NCBI RefSeq assembly: GCF_029633865.1
Contig: NC_079212.1
Location: 81,746,672-81,810,671, forward strand
Direction of reading: 5' to 3'
Length of the DNA: 64,000 nt
Source: Lampris incognitus
Taxonomy: Eukaryota; Chordata; Actinopteri; Lampriformes; Lampridae
How positions within the stretch are numbered: position 1 is the first letter of the stretch; each line of letters opens with the position of its first letter. The notes below the pieces were generated by a model. That model was not told the DNA's origin and did no database searches. It saw only the letters and a program-made list of their open reading frames with translations. Positions 1 through 11,835 of the stretch are shown here, one piece after another. The position numbers were made by a program, and so were the translations under genes.

Positions 1-1
1 A

Positions 2-1929
2 TTTCTAGGGCTCACGGCGTGGTACCAGAAGTTCGTAAACAACTATGCATCGCTCGTGGAGCCTATGCGAGCATGTCTGCGTGAGGACACATTTCAGTGG
101 ACTTCAGCAGCTCAGGAGAGCTTCAAGGCGGTGAAGGACCGTATTGTAAACAACCCAGCGCTGTCCGTCTTCGACCCCAGCCTCCCCACCTACGTGTCTA
201 TGGACGCATCCGATTATGGCTTGGGGGCCGTACTGACACAACTACACCCGGATGGGACAGAACATACAGTTGCATGTGCCTCACACACACTTAACCCCGC
301 TGAACGCAAGTACTCCATTGTTGAAAAGGAGGCGTTGGCCTGCGTGTGGGCCGCTGAAAAATGGAGGACCTTCTTATGGGGTACTAGGTTTACACTACGC
401 ATGGACCACCAGGCTTTGACCACACTACTTGCAACAAAAGGCCTGGGCCACGCAGGGATGCGTATTGCGCATTGGTCTGCGAGACTACTGTGCTTTACAT
501 ACGACGTGGAGTACCGTCCTGGCTCACAAAACCAGGCGGCCGACTGCTTTTCCCGGTTGCCCCTCCCTGCAGACGAGGATACAGAACCAGTGACCAAGCC
601 GGAGCTTGTTGCTCTGTTGGACACAGAACTGAAAGCTCTTTCAGTAAAAGACTTTACGGAGGCATGTGAGGCATGCCCTGAGCTCACAGCTCTTAGAGCA
701 CAGATAAACAGGGGCTGGCCTAAGACAGCTAAGTCCCTACCAGACGAGCTCAAACCATATTTCGCTACGAGAAATGAACTGTCAATTCAGGTTGTGATTA
801 TTTACAGGGGGCCTCACCAACGACTTGTGCCAGTTGCCCTACGGAAGCAGCTGGTGGACTTGGCACACGAGACACACCAAGGGGTGGTCCGCACCAAACA
901 GAGGCTGCGGGACTTATACTGGTGGCCCGGTATGGACACGTGTGTGCAGGAGACTATCCGCTCATGTGGATCGTGCCAGATGAATGATAAAAGTGCCAAG
1001 ACGCATTCTGCTCCTCTCCAGCCCATCCCACTCCCGGATGCCCCATGGCAGAAAGTGGGGATAGACATAGTGGGACCGTTCGAGTCAGCTACTTGGGACT
1101 GTCGCTTTGCTGTGACGCTGACTGACTACTACACAAAGTGGCCAGAGGTCGCTTTCACTTCAACTATCACTACCGCTGCAATCACTACCTTCCTGTCTGC
1201 TGTGTTCTCCCGGTTTGGAAATCCTATCGAACTGGTGAGTGACAATGGAACACAATTCACCTCTACCGAGTTTGCAGACTACCTTGCAGCGAGAGACATT
1301 AAACACAGTAGAGTGTCTCTTTACTAGCCGTGGAGCACTGGAACCGCGTTCTCAAAGAAACACTACTCTCTGCCGAGCAGGAGAGAAGGCCATGGAAGCC
1401 ATACATACAGGATTTCTTGTCCACCTACCGTGCTACCCCACATGGCACCACCGGGGTGTCACCGTATGAACTCATGTACAACCAACTGATGCGCACCAAA
1501 GTGAACATTGGCCCTGCACGAAAACCTGACCCACTGTCGGAGGAACAACTACGCAGTCGGGTTGCTGCCAAACAGGAGGCATCGAAAACCTACACTGACA
1601 AGAAAAGGGGAGCACGTGTGCCTAAGATCAAAGAGGGAAGCTTAGTCAGAGTGAGGAAACCTTTCCATGTGAAAAAGGGACTGTCTAAGTTTCAGAGACC
1701 TACCCGAGTGATACGCAAAGCTGGTTCGAGTGCTTATGTGCTAGAGGATGGGCGTACATGGAACGCTGCCCACCTCTCGTTGGTCCCTGAAAGCGGAACA
1801 AACAGGGAATCCGATCCAGAGCCAGTTGCCAACCCTGCTCCAGTGCCGGAGTCGGCCCGACAACCTGAGCTGCCCCAACAACCAGTTGGCACTGGGGTCA
1901 TTGACAGACCTGTGAGAGTAAGAAAGTAG
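2..1929 (+). pseudogene. pol: Ty3/gypsy pol, 3' part (RT end, RNase H, integrase)
   Basis: The frame is open from base 2, so the gene starts outside the window. In order I see the end of the RT thumb (FLGLTAWYQKF), an RNase H domain (acidic residues in MDASDYG, EKEALA, RMDHQAL and NQAADCF), an integrase zinc motif (H-x3-H then CGSC) and the integrase core with the aspartates in GIDIVGPF and VSDNGTQF. The frame stops at 1325-1327 and resumes in another frame at 1330, which carries the third catalytic residue (VEHWN), the rest of the core and the C-terminal domain to 1929. A few codons are lost at the break, so the integrase is dead. It belongs with the LTR at 2390-2610. Confidence 0.9.
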
Positions 1930-2389
1930 CCTGCTTGGCTGAAGGACTATGAACACTAGTTAGTCCAATGGACGGTGAGAAATGAGGAGAGAATAAGTGG
2001 ATGTGAAAATGTGAAAAAAAATACTGTTGATACTAAAATGTGAAAAAAACAATGCTGTCACTAAGAAAAAAAAAGAAATGTTTGTTTTGCACTGATTTTG
2101 ATTGATACCAGGTTACTGTGATTTTAGTGCCTTGTGATTGAAAGTGCCTATGTTACACTGATTAACATTTTTGGGATTACAGGTTCAAGATTTCCTGCTA
2201 TATTTTATTTACAGTAATATTGCAGTGGAACGGTGGTTCATGGTTATTGTGGTTGATGGTTATTATAAAATTTCTATTGTGGGAAGTTGTGTTGATGCTG
2301 ATAGCACTTGAGTTATTGTACTACTGATGTCTGTGACATGGGACATAGTATTTTCATGTACGGGTAAGCTTCTTAAAAGAGGGGGAATA
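1930..2389 (+). other. gypsy 3' untranslated region with polypurine tract
   Basis: This AT-rich, non-coding stretch lies between the integrase stop and the LTR. A purine run at 2377-2388 (AAAGAGGGGGAA) directly before the LTR start fits a plus-strand primer polypurine tract. Confidence 0.7.
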
Positions 2390-2610
2390 TGTTGTGTAGT
2401 CGGTTCATTCATTGTTCATGCATTGCAATACCACCACGCCACCAGAGGGCGCAGTAGCCTAATGATTGTTGCTGAGTGTAGTACGGTGCTGAGGGTGATG
2501 AAGAAGTGGGATGAAAAGAAAGGAGTTGAAAACGTACGGTGCTCGTCTCTTGCCTCGTTATTATTTTACAGCTATACTAATGTGACAAAGTCTAGTATAG
2601 GACACACAAC
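2390..2610 (+). repeat. 3' LTR of the first gypsy element
   Basis: It starts with TGTTGTGT immediately after the polypurine tract and ends around ACACAAC, an inverted match to the start. Length is about 221 bp. The last bases of the canonical CA end are altered or were lost at the junction with the next element. The 5' LTR lies outside the window. Confidence 0.65.
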
Positions 2611-3305
2611 TTCGCCTGCCACCCTGTGCGCCGGTTTAAGCCTATCAAGCGTGACACGCTCCCTACGCCCACGGAAACAAACAGTCAGCAACCTTGTGCC
2701 AAACGTTGCAATGGACGAACCGTTAGCTGCAATCAACTGTGGGCCGCCGCCTTCGGCCGACCTGTCTGTCTTAGCAGGAGGGAGTAGGCTCTTTTACGAG
2801 CCTGAGTCCACCAGAAACCGTCTTCCTGACATCGAGTCCGTAATGAAGAGCAGCTCACTATGTCCACCAGCGCCCACAGCTGCTACTGAGCGCTGGCCCT
2901 GGAGTTTCCCGGCGCCTCAAACGTGCACGGAGGGACGCAGCGCCTCGCCTTGACGCCGAACCGCTGGTGGAAAAAACTGAGGCCGCTCCCGCGCCGTCTC
3001 CGGGCAGTTACTCCAGCCACCACTGCCGGGTCCGCGTCCTCCGACGCCGGTTGCAGATGCTCCGATGCCACACTCTCCACACTCTTTCAGCGACGACCAA
3101 ATAGTATCTGGAGTCGTCCGGAGATTCCACGCAGATGGAACAGCGCCTCGACATGCTGGAACCACGAAGCCGGGTCGCTCTGCCAGAACTCTGAGGAGTT
3201 TCACAGCCGCGGCGATAACGGCCGGCTGTGAGAGTTGGGGCGGCGTGGCCGAAGTGGATTCACACTCTTCTTCTGCTCCAAACATGTTCAATTCGGGGTC
3301 ACCAA
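2611..3305 (-). mobile_element. Internally deleted Ty3/gypsy element (gag/protease remnant)
   Basis: Read on the minus strand, a gag start lies just after an LTR and primer site (MFGAEEECE near 3285). Gag pieces follow in shifting frames (EFWQSDPASWFQHVEA, then DDSRYYLVVA), then the gag C-terminus with an F-x-H-x2-R-F-G-x-K-x-R-x-C motif at about 2970-3020. Next comes a protease-like segment with DSGS in place of DSGA, followed by a stop. About 20 codons later it runs in frame into an integrase C-terminal motif (DRLKPAH). RT, RNase H and most of the integrase are missing. It is related to the family at 4550-9005, which shares these gag and integrase motifs. Confidence 0.8.
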
Positions 3306-3481
3306 TGTGGCAGGATGAGGAAAAACACAGGAGACGAAGGCGAGTTTGATGTTTATTCCTCAACTCCAAAAACCAAAACTGCAGCAGGAACAACCCTGCA
3401 CCGGCGAGCCCGGGAACGTAAACCACGCCCCCAGCCCACAGCCCTGCTGGGTGAGAGGCACAGCCCCCAGTGTCCGCCACA
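3306..3481 (-). repeat. 5' LTR and primer site of the deleted gypsy
   Basis: On the minus strand this runs from TGTGGCGG to CTGCCACA (176 bp) and contains an AATAAA. It is followed at once by TTGGTGACCCCGAA, a match to the 3' end of tRNA-Trp. The same layout (LTR ending CCACA, then TGGTGACCCCG) occurs in the full-length relative at 4550-9005. Confidence 0.7.
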
Positions 3482-3936
3482 GGTTCACAGTTTTGAATAA
3501 GAGTAAAACTATGCAGCACACTGGTAACTGGTCATATTACATTACATGAAGTTATGCCACATCATATTGTTAATACATTATTATGATGCATTAGATAATG
3601 CTGCCATAAATACTATTAGGTCAGGTTGTACTGTAGGAGGTGATCTAATACAGTGTTATAATGCAGTAATGGTATGTTGTATTATGGTATTTGTTAAAGT
3701 ATATACATAAGTGTGGTATAACAGAGTTAATGTGAGCTCACTGAGTTAAAGGGAAATGGGTTTATGTGTACTCTTATAGTATTCTGTGAACATTGTGAAT
3801 CCTTCATATTTTATACAAATTCATATTTCTATATACATTTTAAACAAAGGAAAAAGGAGAAAATACAAACAAGTGTTTGATTATGCATTTGATTTTGAAT
3901 AAATTCTATTGAGAGCAACGTCTGAAAATCAGCATA
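3482..3936. other. AT-rich spacer, nothing recognised
   Basis: Low-complexity AT-rich DNA without a credible reading frame, RNA gene or repeat that I recognise. Confidence 0.5.
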
Positions 3937-4549
3937 CGTTTCTCTGTCAATTTATATCTCCCGTATTACAGGGAATATAATCTGCTTGCATGACCGCAGC
4001 CTGGGGCCTGCAACAAGAACCGAGCACGTAAATCTCCCCCTGCCAGTACATAGCCTCTCCAACAGCAAGTCCTATGTAGTGTCTCCTCGTGGCGACACAC
4101 GGTAAGGGTACACGTTTGGACCCTGGCTGAACTACACGGGACTCAGAGGAGATCTGACCCCTACATGTGCAGTACGCAGGCCCACCAGTGTGTAGATATT
4201 CCCTGATGCCCACGAACCACCCCCAGCTATGGGTTAAATAGTGCCGAAGCCTGGTGGATTCCTCGGGAGAGGAATAGGCTACGGGAGTAAACCCCTACAC
4301 AACATCACCGTCCAGTGCTGTTGTTTTTTGTTTTTCTTGCCCTTTTTTGTGTTTAAGTGGGAGAGTACTGCTGGCGTCGTGTGTGGCTGCCACTTCTCCC
4401 TTTCGTAGCCCCCCTTCCCATCCACCCCTGTATGTCTGTGTTACGTTTATCTGTTGTCTTGTTTTACCCCGTTTATTGTAAAGACAATTTGAATGTTAGA
4501 AAAGTGCTATATACGTTTCATTTATTATGTATTATTATTATTAATGTAT
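3937..4549 (-). repeat. Interspersed repeat, copy 1 (AAT tail)
   Basis: Inverted relative to the copies at 39000-39690 and 56230-56500. All share the module with AGTCGCTTTACA, a GTGAAACAAGAC block and an ACGCCAGCAGTACTCTC block. In this copy the (ATT)n end is at 4527-4549, where the gypsy at 4550 begins. A tailed end suggests a retroposed element, but no coding part or pol III boxes were recognised. Family name unknown to me. Confidence 0.6.
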
Positions 4550-4783
4550 TGTGGTGATACACATCTGAGGGTAGATTCACCAGGGGCTGCTGCTCCTTTA
4601 AGGCGGGCATTTTAGAGTGCTGACGTAGGCACTGCTTAGAGTTTCCGGGGCGGAGCCATGTTTGCAGCAGCTAGCGGTTAGCTGGTTGCCAGGAGAGATT
4701 GTGTTGTATCGGTGTTTTGTGTGGCGAGTAAACGGGATTGACTCGACTCGATCTCTCCGTCTCCTCATTCCTGCACTCCCACA
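4550..4783 (+). repeat. 5' LTR of the full-length gypsy
   Basis: 234 bp from TGTGGTGATACAC to CACTCCCACA. The matching copy is at 8768-9005. Confidence 0.9.
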
Positions 4784-4802
4784 CTGGTGACCCCGCACGT
4801 TG
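4784..4802 (+). promoter_or_regulatory. Primer binding site, tRNA-Trp type
   Basis: The sequence just after the 5' LTR, cTGGTGACCCCGcACGTTG, matches the complement of the vertebrate tRNA-Trp 3' end (TGGTGACCCCGACGTG) over 11-12 bases and then diverges by an inserted C. Confidence 0.7.
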
Positions 4803-4811
4803 ACAACGAAC

Positions 4812-5570
4812 ATGTCGACCCAAAGCGATGACGACACCGCTCCGGCTCCGAGTGATGCTAACGCTAGTATCGCTAGTATCTCAGCAGCGACGGTGAAGTT
4901 GCCTGAGTTTTGGCAGCACAGTCCCCGGCCATGGTTTCAGCACATTGAAGCCCAGTTCGAGCAGGGAGGAATAACGCGGGACGGTACGAGGTATTTCCAT
5001 GTGGTGGCGGCGTTGGATGCCCAGATGATGGCCCGAGCTATGGGGCTACTGGAAGCCCCCCCGGCTGTGGGAAAATACGGCGCACTCAAGGCCTTCCTTT
5101 TGCAGCTCTTCGAGCTGTCGGAGATGGAGAAGGCGGATCGCCTGTTGTCACTCAACGGACTCGGTGATAGCGAACCTTCTGAGCTGCTGGAGAAGATGTT
5201 GGCCGTTTTGGGCTCGGCGGACCCCTCCTTCATTTTCACCCATATTTTTCTGCGGCAGCTCCCAGCGCCGGTGCGCACAGCGCTAGCCAGCTTCCCCCTC
5301 TCCTCCACCAAAGACTACCGCACTCTGGGTGCTTCAGCGGACAGGATTTTCCTTGCCAACCGGCAGCAGTTCGTTCATGCGATGCTCCCCACCCAGACCT
5401 CGCCCCCGCCGCTGGAGGACGCAGCGGGCTCCGCGGCTGCGGTGGCTGCCCGCCGCCAGCGTGACAGCGGGTTGTGTTATTACCACAACAGGTTTGGTGC
5501 CAGGGCCAAGCAGTGTCGCCCGCCATGCAGCTTCAGCATGCAGGGATACGCCAGCGCCGGCGCTCAGTAG
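4812..5570 (+). CDS. gag: gypsy gag-like protein
   Basis: About 252 residues from the ATG at 4812, which follows the LTR and primer site by 28 bases. An acidic Ser/Ala-rich N-terminus leads to KLPEFWQ and PWFQHIEAQF, a capsid-like region shared with the other gypsy copies here. The C-terminus holds GLCYYHNRFGARAKQC followed by PPC, a Cys/His pattern used instead of a classical CCHC knuckle. It should form the particle shell and bind element RNA. The frame has no stop before TAG at 5568. Pol starts at an ATG 5 bases later in another frame. Confidence 0.85.
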   Translation: MSTQSDDDTAPAPSDANASIASISAATVKLPEFWQHSPRPWFQHIEAQFEQGGITRDGTRYFHVVAALDAQMMARAMGLLEAPPAVGKYGALKAFLLQLFELSEMEKADRLLSLNGLGDSEPSELLEKMLAVLGSADPSFIFTHIFLRQLPAPVRTALASFPLSSTKDYRTLGASADRIFLANRQQFVHAMLPTQTSPPPLEDAAGSAAAVAARRQRDSGLCYYHNRFGARAKQCRPPCSFSMQGYASAGAQ

Positions 5571-5575
5571 CAGCT

Positions 5576-8500
5576 ATGAGTGCCGGCGAGAACAGCAGGC
5601 TGTTGTTTATCAAGGACGCCTTATCTGGCCGACGGCTGCTGGTCGATTCGGGCGCTCAGCATAGCATCCTGCCCGCATCGGCCGCGGACCATGGCCGGCG
5701 GTCAAGGCCCCCGGATGGACGCCGCGAACTGCACGGCCATACGTACCTACGGCACCAGGCATGTGGAGGTGTGTTTCGGCGGGCGGCGTTTCGGCTGGAA
5801 CTTCGTTATTGCCACGGTATCGGTTCCCCTCCTGGGCGTGTACTTCCTGTGCGCCTTCAGGCTGCTGGTGGATGTTACAAACTGTCGCTTGATCGATGCT
5901 ATCTCTTTCGCTACATACCCGTGCACACTGGGAGGTGCAGGGACGCTCGGCCTGTCAAACATGCTCGCCGCCGGAGATACGTATCAACGACTGCTCGCAG
6001 AGTTCCCTGACCTCACCACACCTACGTTCTCGTCAGCGGTGGCCAAGCACGGCGTGGGGGACCATATTGCCACCGACGGCCCCCCGGTCTACGCACGTGC
6101 TCGGCGCCTCGACTCTGCTAAGCTCGCGATCGCCAGGGAGGAGTTTGCCACCATGGAACGCCTCGGCATTGTGCGCCGCTCGGACAGCCCGTGGGCCTCC
6201 CCCCTGCACATGGTTTCTAAGGCTGACGGCGGTTGGCGTCACTGCGGCGATTTTCGTCGCCTGAACAACGCCACAACCCCTGACCAGTACCCCATCCCGC
6301 ACATACAGGATTTCTCCGCCCACCTGGCGGGGGCCACCATCTTGTCCAAAGTAGATTTGGTGCGGGGCTACCACCAGGTACCGGTCCACCCTCGGGACGT
6401 GACCAAGACAGCGGTCATCATGCCATTTGGACTCTTCGAGTTCCTGCGGATGCCCTTCGGTCTCAAGGGGGCAGCGCAGACGTTCCAGCGGCTGATGGAC
6501 TCTGTGCTACGGGATATGCCGTTCTTGTTTGTTTACTTGGATGACATTCTCGTGGCCAGCGCATCCGCGGAGGAGCACCTGACGCAGCTCCGGCAGTTGT
6601 TCGAGCGACTCAGTGCGCATGGACTCATAGTCAACCCAGCCAAACGCCAGTTTGGCCTGTCGTCCATCGACTTCCTCGGCCACCGCATCTCCCCACAAAG
6701 AGCCGTTCCGCTTCCTGCCAGAGTGGACGCCGTCGCCAGTTTTCCACGCCCCCGCACTGTGAAGTCCCTGCAGGAGTTCTTGGGTATGGTGAACTTTTAT
6801 AATAGGTTTAGTCCCCACGCAGCTCACCACATGCAGCCCTTGTACGAGGCCCTGCGGGGCAAGGAAGCCAAGGGCGAGGTAGACTGGTCCCCGGGGATGG
6901 ACGTAGCTTTCGACGACGCCAAAGCTGCGCTGGCCAATGCCGCTTTGCTGGCGCGCCCGTCCCCCACTGCCCCGATTGCCCTCACGACCAACGCCGCTCT
7001 GACTATGCGGTCGGGGCGGTGTGGGTGGGCAGTGGGTGGGCGGCACCTGGCAGCCCCTTGCCTTCTTTAGCAAACAGCTTAAGGACAACGAGCGGAAGTA
7101 CAGCACCTTCGACTAGGAGCTCCTGGGTCTCTTCCTCACCCCCCGACACTTCAGGTTCCTGTTGGAAGGCCGCCGTTTCACTGCCTTCGTCGACCACAAG
7201 CCGCTGACTTTTGCCATAGCCAAGACCTCCAAGCCGTGGTCCGGGCGCCAACAGCGTCAGCTCTCTGCTGTCTCGGAGTTTACCATGGACATCCGGCACG
7301 TGGCTGGCAAGGACAACTTGGTCGCTGACTGCCTCTCCCGGGCGGTGGCATGGTCCGTTCACTTGGGACATTGATTACGCTGCTATGGCTGCAGACCAAG
7401 CCACTTACGTGGACATCCAGGCCTATCGGACGGCTGCTACGGGGCTGCGGTTGGAGGATGTGGTGTTTGACAGCGCCAACGCCACGCTCCTCTGCAACGT
7501 TTCCACGGGCCAGCCCCGCCCCATGGTGCCCACCGACTGGCGGCGCCGTGTTTTTGACGTTATCCATGGCCTTTCCCACCCGGGTGTGAAGGCGTCCACT
7601 AAGCTGGTGGGGCCAAGTTCGTCTGGCCCGGCCTCAGGAAGGACATCAAGGCCTGGGCTGATTCCTGCGTGGTGTGCCAGCGTTCCAAAGTACACCGTCA
7701 TACCAAAGGCCCCTTGGCGCCATTCCTGGTGCCCGAGAGGCGTTTTGACCATGTGAATGTGGACCTGGTGGGCCCCCTGCCCCCCTCCCACGGGTTCACT
7801 CACCTTCTCACCATGGTGGACAGGACCACCAGGTGGCCGGAAGCTGTTCCCCTGTCATCAACCACGTCTACTGAGGTGGCCCGGGCATTCATCGGGTCCT
7901 GGGTGGCTCGTTTTGGCACGCCGGCTGACCTCACCTCTGACAGGGGCCCACAGTTCACGTCAGAGCTCTGGACTGCAGTCGCGGGGGGAGGCTGGGTGTG
8001 AAGCTCCACCACACCACAGCATACAACCCGCAGGGCAACGGACTTTGTGAGCAGTTTCATCGGTCTATGAAGGCCGCTCTTCGTGCCAGCCTCACGGACA
8101 GCAACTGGGTTGATCGCCTCCCGTGGGTCATGCTCGGCCTTCGCTCTGCCCCCAAGGAAGACCTCCAGTCCTTGTCTGCCGAGCTGGTTTACGGCCAGCC
8201 GCTGCGTGTCCCGGGTGAGTTTCTCCCAGACGCTGTGGCCCCCTGGTCAGCAGCTTCTCATCAGGCTGTGGCCTGGGACAGTGCCAACGCTTTCGCTCCG
8301 ATCCCTACATCTCACCACTGCCTCCCTCAGTCCTACGTCCCCAAGGATCTGCTGTCGGCCAGGTACGTCTTCATCCGCCATGACAGCCACCGTACCCCCC
8401 TGCAGCCCCCCTACGACGGGCCCTTCTGGGTCCTGGGAGCGGGGCCTAATAACTTTGTGGTGGACATGGGGGGCAAGCCGGAGCGGGTCTCGGTGGACCG

Positions 8501-8693
8501 TGTCAAGCCTTCCCATTTGGACCTGGGTGGGCCGGTCGAACTGGCCCTGCCCTCGCTGCGTGGACGCCCCCCTTCTCAGGCCCCTGGCCCAGCCTCGGCC
8601 CCTGCCCGAGCTCCAGCTCTGTCCCTTGCCCCTGCCCCCATACCCATTCAGCGCAGCCGTTTTGGCCGCCTGGTCCGCCCCCCGAGACGTTGA
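5576..8693 (+). pseudogene. pol: gypsy pol, disrupted (PR-RT-RNase H-IN)
   Basis: Protease with VDSGAQHSILPAS lies in the first frame (5576 to about 5690). A frameshift follows, and the second frame (to about 7000) carries the RT with [11 protein letters not shown] and the catalytic FVYLDDILV. Another frameshift near 7000 and a TAG inside FD*ELL at about 7114 break the RNase H, whose VDHKPL and VADCLSR motifs remain. The integrase follows in pieces: the zinc region near 7560-7680, VDLVGPLP, TSDRGPQF, a frame change near 7990, then CEQFHRSM and the C-terminus with DRVKPSH. The element cannot make its own enzymes. The tail from 8580 is Pro/Ala-rich. Confidence 0.9.
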
Positions 8694-8767
8694 CTGTTTC
8701 ACTGAGTACTTTTGAGTTGCATTACTGTTTTGCGTTTTTTCGTAATGGTGAATTCTTGGGGGGCCTG

Positions 8768-9005
8768 TGTGGTGATACACATTTGAGGGTAGATTCACCA
8801 GGGGCTGCTGCTCCTTTAAGGCAGACATTTTAGAGTGCTGACGTAGGCACTGCTTGGGGTTTCCGGGGTGGAGCCATGTTTGCAGCAGCCTAGCGGTTAG
8901 CTGGTTGCCACGAGAGATTGTGTTGTATCAGTGTCGTTTTGTGTGGCGAGTAAACGGAATTGACTCGACTCGATCTCTCCGTCTCCTCATTCCTGCACTC
9001 CCACA
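8768..9005 (+). repeat. 3' LTR of the full-length gypsy
   Basis: 238 bp, same ends as the 5' LTR (TGTGGTGATACAC to CACTCCCACA). Differences by eye are few, such as CATCTG/CATTTG and GGCGGG/GGCAGA. Confidence 0.9.
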
Positions 9006-9189
9006 ATACTGTAGCCGTAGCAAGAGAGAGCAAATAAAGTTCTAATGAACTAGATCTAATATTTTCAACATATATTGACTGTGTAGTTCTTCAGAAAAGA
9101 CAGGGCTAAATCGTCTATATCAGATTGGGCACTTTGTTCAGTAGTTTATCCATGTCACATATCCAAATGGTTCACAAACCGAGAATCAA

Positions 9190-9322
9190 CCTGGGTTGTT
9201 TTGTTTTTGTTTGTTTCTTTGTTGTTGTTTTTGTTCTTGTCTAGTGTAACGTGTCCTTGGTTTCCTTGAAAGGTGCTATGCAAAACTAAGTTGTTGTTGT
9301 TGTTGTGGTTGTTGTTGTTAGG
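9190..9322. repeat. GTT-rich low-complexity repeat, LINE-tail-like
   Basis: Runs of GTT at 9211-9240 and 9290-9320 flank a phrase like GAAAGGTGCTATGCAAAAC, which resembles the 3' end of many fish LINEs before their short tandem tail. Confidence 0.4.
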
Positions 9323-9565
9323 TTAGTCTGGGAATATCAGCATCCCCTGTCCATTGAAAGTGATCGGCTGCATCTCAGCCACCTTCCGTAGAATTTCTTC
9401 CAGTTCGTGAGTGTAGTGCATTTTGAGAATGAGGGGGCAAGGAGGTTCGCTGTCACCCAAATGGTTTCGGAACACTCTATGACATCTGTCGATAAGCGCA
9501 TGTTCCTCCAGAGACAGTGCGAGTTGTGCAACAAAGTCTGGGTTTCTTACCTGTTTCAGCTCCAC
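9323..9565 (-). pseudogene. L1-type ORF1 fragment
   Basis: An 80-codon open stretch with RCHRVFRNHLG, EEILRKVAE and GQGMLIFPD. This is the pattern of the RRM-like and C-terminal region of L1 ORF1 RNA-binding proteins (a [R/H]AHR motif early, FPD at the end). No flanking ORF1 or ORF2 sequence is seen, so it is an isolated remnant. Confidence 0.6.
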
Positions 9566-10414
9566 CCTTTAGTTGTTAGTTAGTTTTAATTATTAAAAAG
9601 TTAAAACAATTGTTAAAAGTCACCTGGCAGATATTTTCAATTAGAATTATTTTGGACATTTAAGTAATGTCAGTTAAACTGACCAATATGTCTACACTGT
9701 TAATTAGATCAAGCTGTCTGTGGTTCTGATTGTTATTCCTACCATGGGAACGTTAAATTGCTGTTTATTTTCAATCAGTAGAATCTATATCGGCGTATTA
9801 TGGATATTTTCTTAGCTTTGTTTATTTTGGCGATCTATTATCCTGAGGACAAATGTTTGGATATTTCTGAAGGTTTGCAGTAACCTAAAGGTTTGTATCT
9901 GTTACTTGTTTTTCTTGAGACGCCAAAAGAGAATATGTTGCCTTTTCTTTTCCCTAGCTGTGGAATCACTATGACCATGCGTGTCGCAAATCTACTAACC
10001 ACTTTACTTAATTGGTAACCCTGTATAAAGTCAATGGTAGGCTACTTTTGTTGTTGGATTGTCCTACTGACTGTGATCAATTTCTTTGTTTCTCTGTTTG
10101 TGATCATTTACGCAAGAAAAAAAGTGTTGATGGAATTAATGGCATTGAATATCTTGTTGGTTAGGTGATCCATTTTCATTCATACACATCTGTAACAAAC
10201 TAGAATAAAAAATAATGTCAAAATTGTCATCGAACCATGTAGAGAGAAGGCTTGACTGTTTGTCTGCGTGTATGTTTGTGTAATGGCTGGGTGGGTGGGG
10301 GCATAAATGGTAGTTAGCCTCGAGGCATACTACAGGCCCTTTATCATCTTGTATGCAAGACTGAAACAAACAGCAGCCACCCCGCCCCTGGGAATGACTG
10401 AAATAGCCCACACT
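9566..10414. other. 5' flank of the CYP2 gene
   Basis: AT-rich intergenic DNA without a recognised element. It contains whatever promoter the P450 gene has, but no motif except the TATA-like box listed separately stands out. Confidence 0.4.
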
Positions 10415-10420
10415 TTTATA
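10415..10420 (+). promoter_or_regulatory. Possible TATA box of CYP2
   Basis: TTTATA lies 55-60 bases upstream of the proposed start codon, a plausible distance for a short 5' UTR. It is a weak motif in AT-rich DNA, so this is only a suggestion. Confidence 0.25.
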
Positions 10421-10474
10421 ACACTATCAATGGATGGATGATTCCAGAGGAGAAAGCCTTGGCTTGTAAGGAGG

Positions 10475-10681
10475 ATGTATTGGTTCGTCTCTATGTTTCT
10501 TTCACCTTTGTGGCATTGGGTGGATATCCGGAGTATGCTGCTCTTCACTATAGTCTTTTTAGTCATCGTGGACTATGCCAGGAACCGTCGGCCTAACAGT
10601 TTTCCACCTGGACCCATGGTTCTGCCTTTTGTGGGGAACATATTTTCTGCTGACTTAAGAAAGAATGAGCATATGTTGCTG
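10475..10681 (+). CDS. CYP2: CYP2 exon 1
   Basis: 69 codons: a hydrophobic signal anchor ([11 protein letters not shown]), a basic stop-transfer (ARNRRP) and the proline-rich PPGP hinge. The donor is GTAGGT at 10682, phase 0. A second in-frame Met at codon 7 could be the real start; the upstream one is chosen because it keeps more of the frame. Confidence 0.85.
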
Positions 10682-11769
10682 GTAGGTTTAGGGCTGAAAC
10701 GTGAGTAAGATTTTGAGATGTGATGTATCCGTAACTGCATTTCTTCTATTGTTGCTTACATTGTTCTCAGTGGGTGTTGTAGATGTTCATACCCCTGTTA
10801 TGTTTGCATGACAACAGAGAGCACATTAGTTGCTGAAAACGATAGAGTGAATCAGTATGAATTTACAGTGGTACAGTTTATTCTGCCCTGTGCTTTGTAA
10901 CTATATTTTAACAGATTAAGATATATAATATGTTCTTGTAAATCAAGCCAACTGACTCTTTTTTAATGTATTCTTCTAATTGCAGCTGGCTGAGAAGTAT
11001 GGTCAAGTCTACAGTTTGAGACTGGGACAGGAATGGATAGTGATGTTGAATGGATTCAAGACCGTGAAAGATGTTTTGGTAAACCAGGGAGATAGCTTTT
11101 CAGACCGACCACTACTGCCTATTTTGGATGAAGTGGCCTTCAAACAGGGTGAAAATTTCCTTTTATTTCCATCAAAGAATATTCCTGTCTCAAGATTAAA
11201 GTGACTGAGAGATTAAACATAATTACTGCAGATGGTTGTAAATGTACCAAAATTCTATTTGAATCGTATGAAATCCCATTTTAGTAAAAATTAAATAATT
11301 AATTAGGCTCTGATATAAATCACAGGAATTAATTTAGCTATACATGTATACACGAGTTAGTAAACTGTGAAACAATGAAATTTAAATTGCCCTGTGATGG
11401 CCTGTCCCGGGTGTCTCCCCGCCTGCCGCCCAATGACTGCTGGAATAGGCTCCAGCATCCCTGCAACCCTGGGAGCAGGATAAGCGGTTAAGATAATGGA
11501 TGGATGGATGGGTGAACTGTGTGGACATAGGGGGTAACACCTACAAAACCAACCTACAATCATTATGAATACTACAAAAACAGCCACAAGGGGTCCGCGG
11601 TGGTGTAGCGGTCTAAGCATCGGCCTTGTGTCGATGCAGTTGCCCACTGGGGACCGGGGGTTCGCGCCTCGGTCTCGTCAGATCCCACTATGGCCGGACT
11701 CGGTGAAGCAGCAATAATTGGCAGCGCTATCTTCGGGAGGAGGGCGGAGTCGGCTTGTTTCGTCACATG

Positions 11770-11835
<66 letters not shown>

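Larger units (their letters stand above)
4550..9005 (+). mobile_element. Full-length Ty3/gypsy retrotransposon
   Basis: About 4.46 kb with two highly similar LTRs, a tRNA-Trp-like primer site, a gag frame and a broken pol with protease, RT, RNase H and integrase in the Ty3/gypsy order. The LTRs differ at a handful of positions and small indels by eye. It sits at the tail end of repeat copy 1. No clear target-site duplication is visible (left flank GTAT, right flank ATAC). It lies upstream of the CYP2 start by about 1.5 kb. Confidence 0.92.

Noticed and set aside
4550..9005. Chromodomain in the full-length gypsy
   Set aside because: The integrase ends in a Pro/Ala-rich tail; no chromodomain aromatic pattern is seen.
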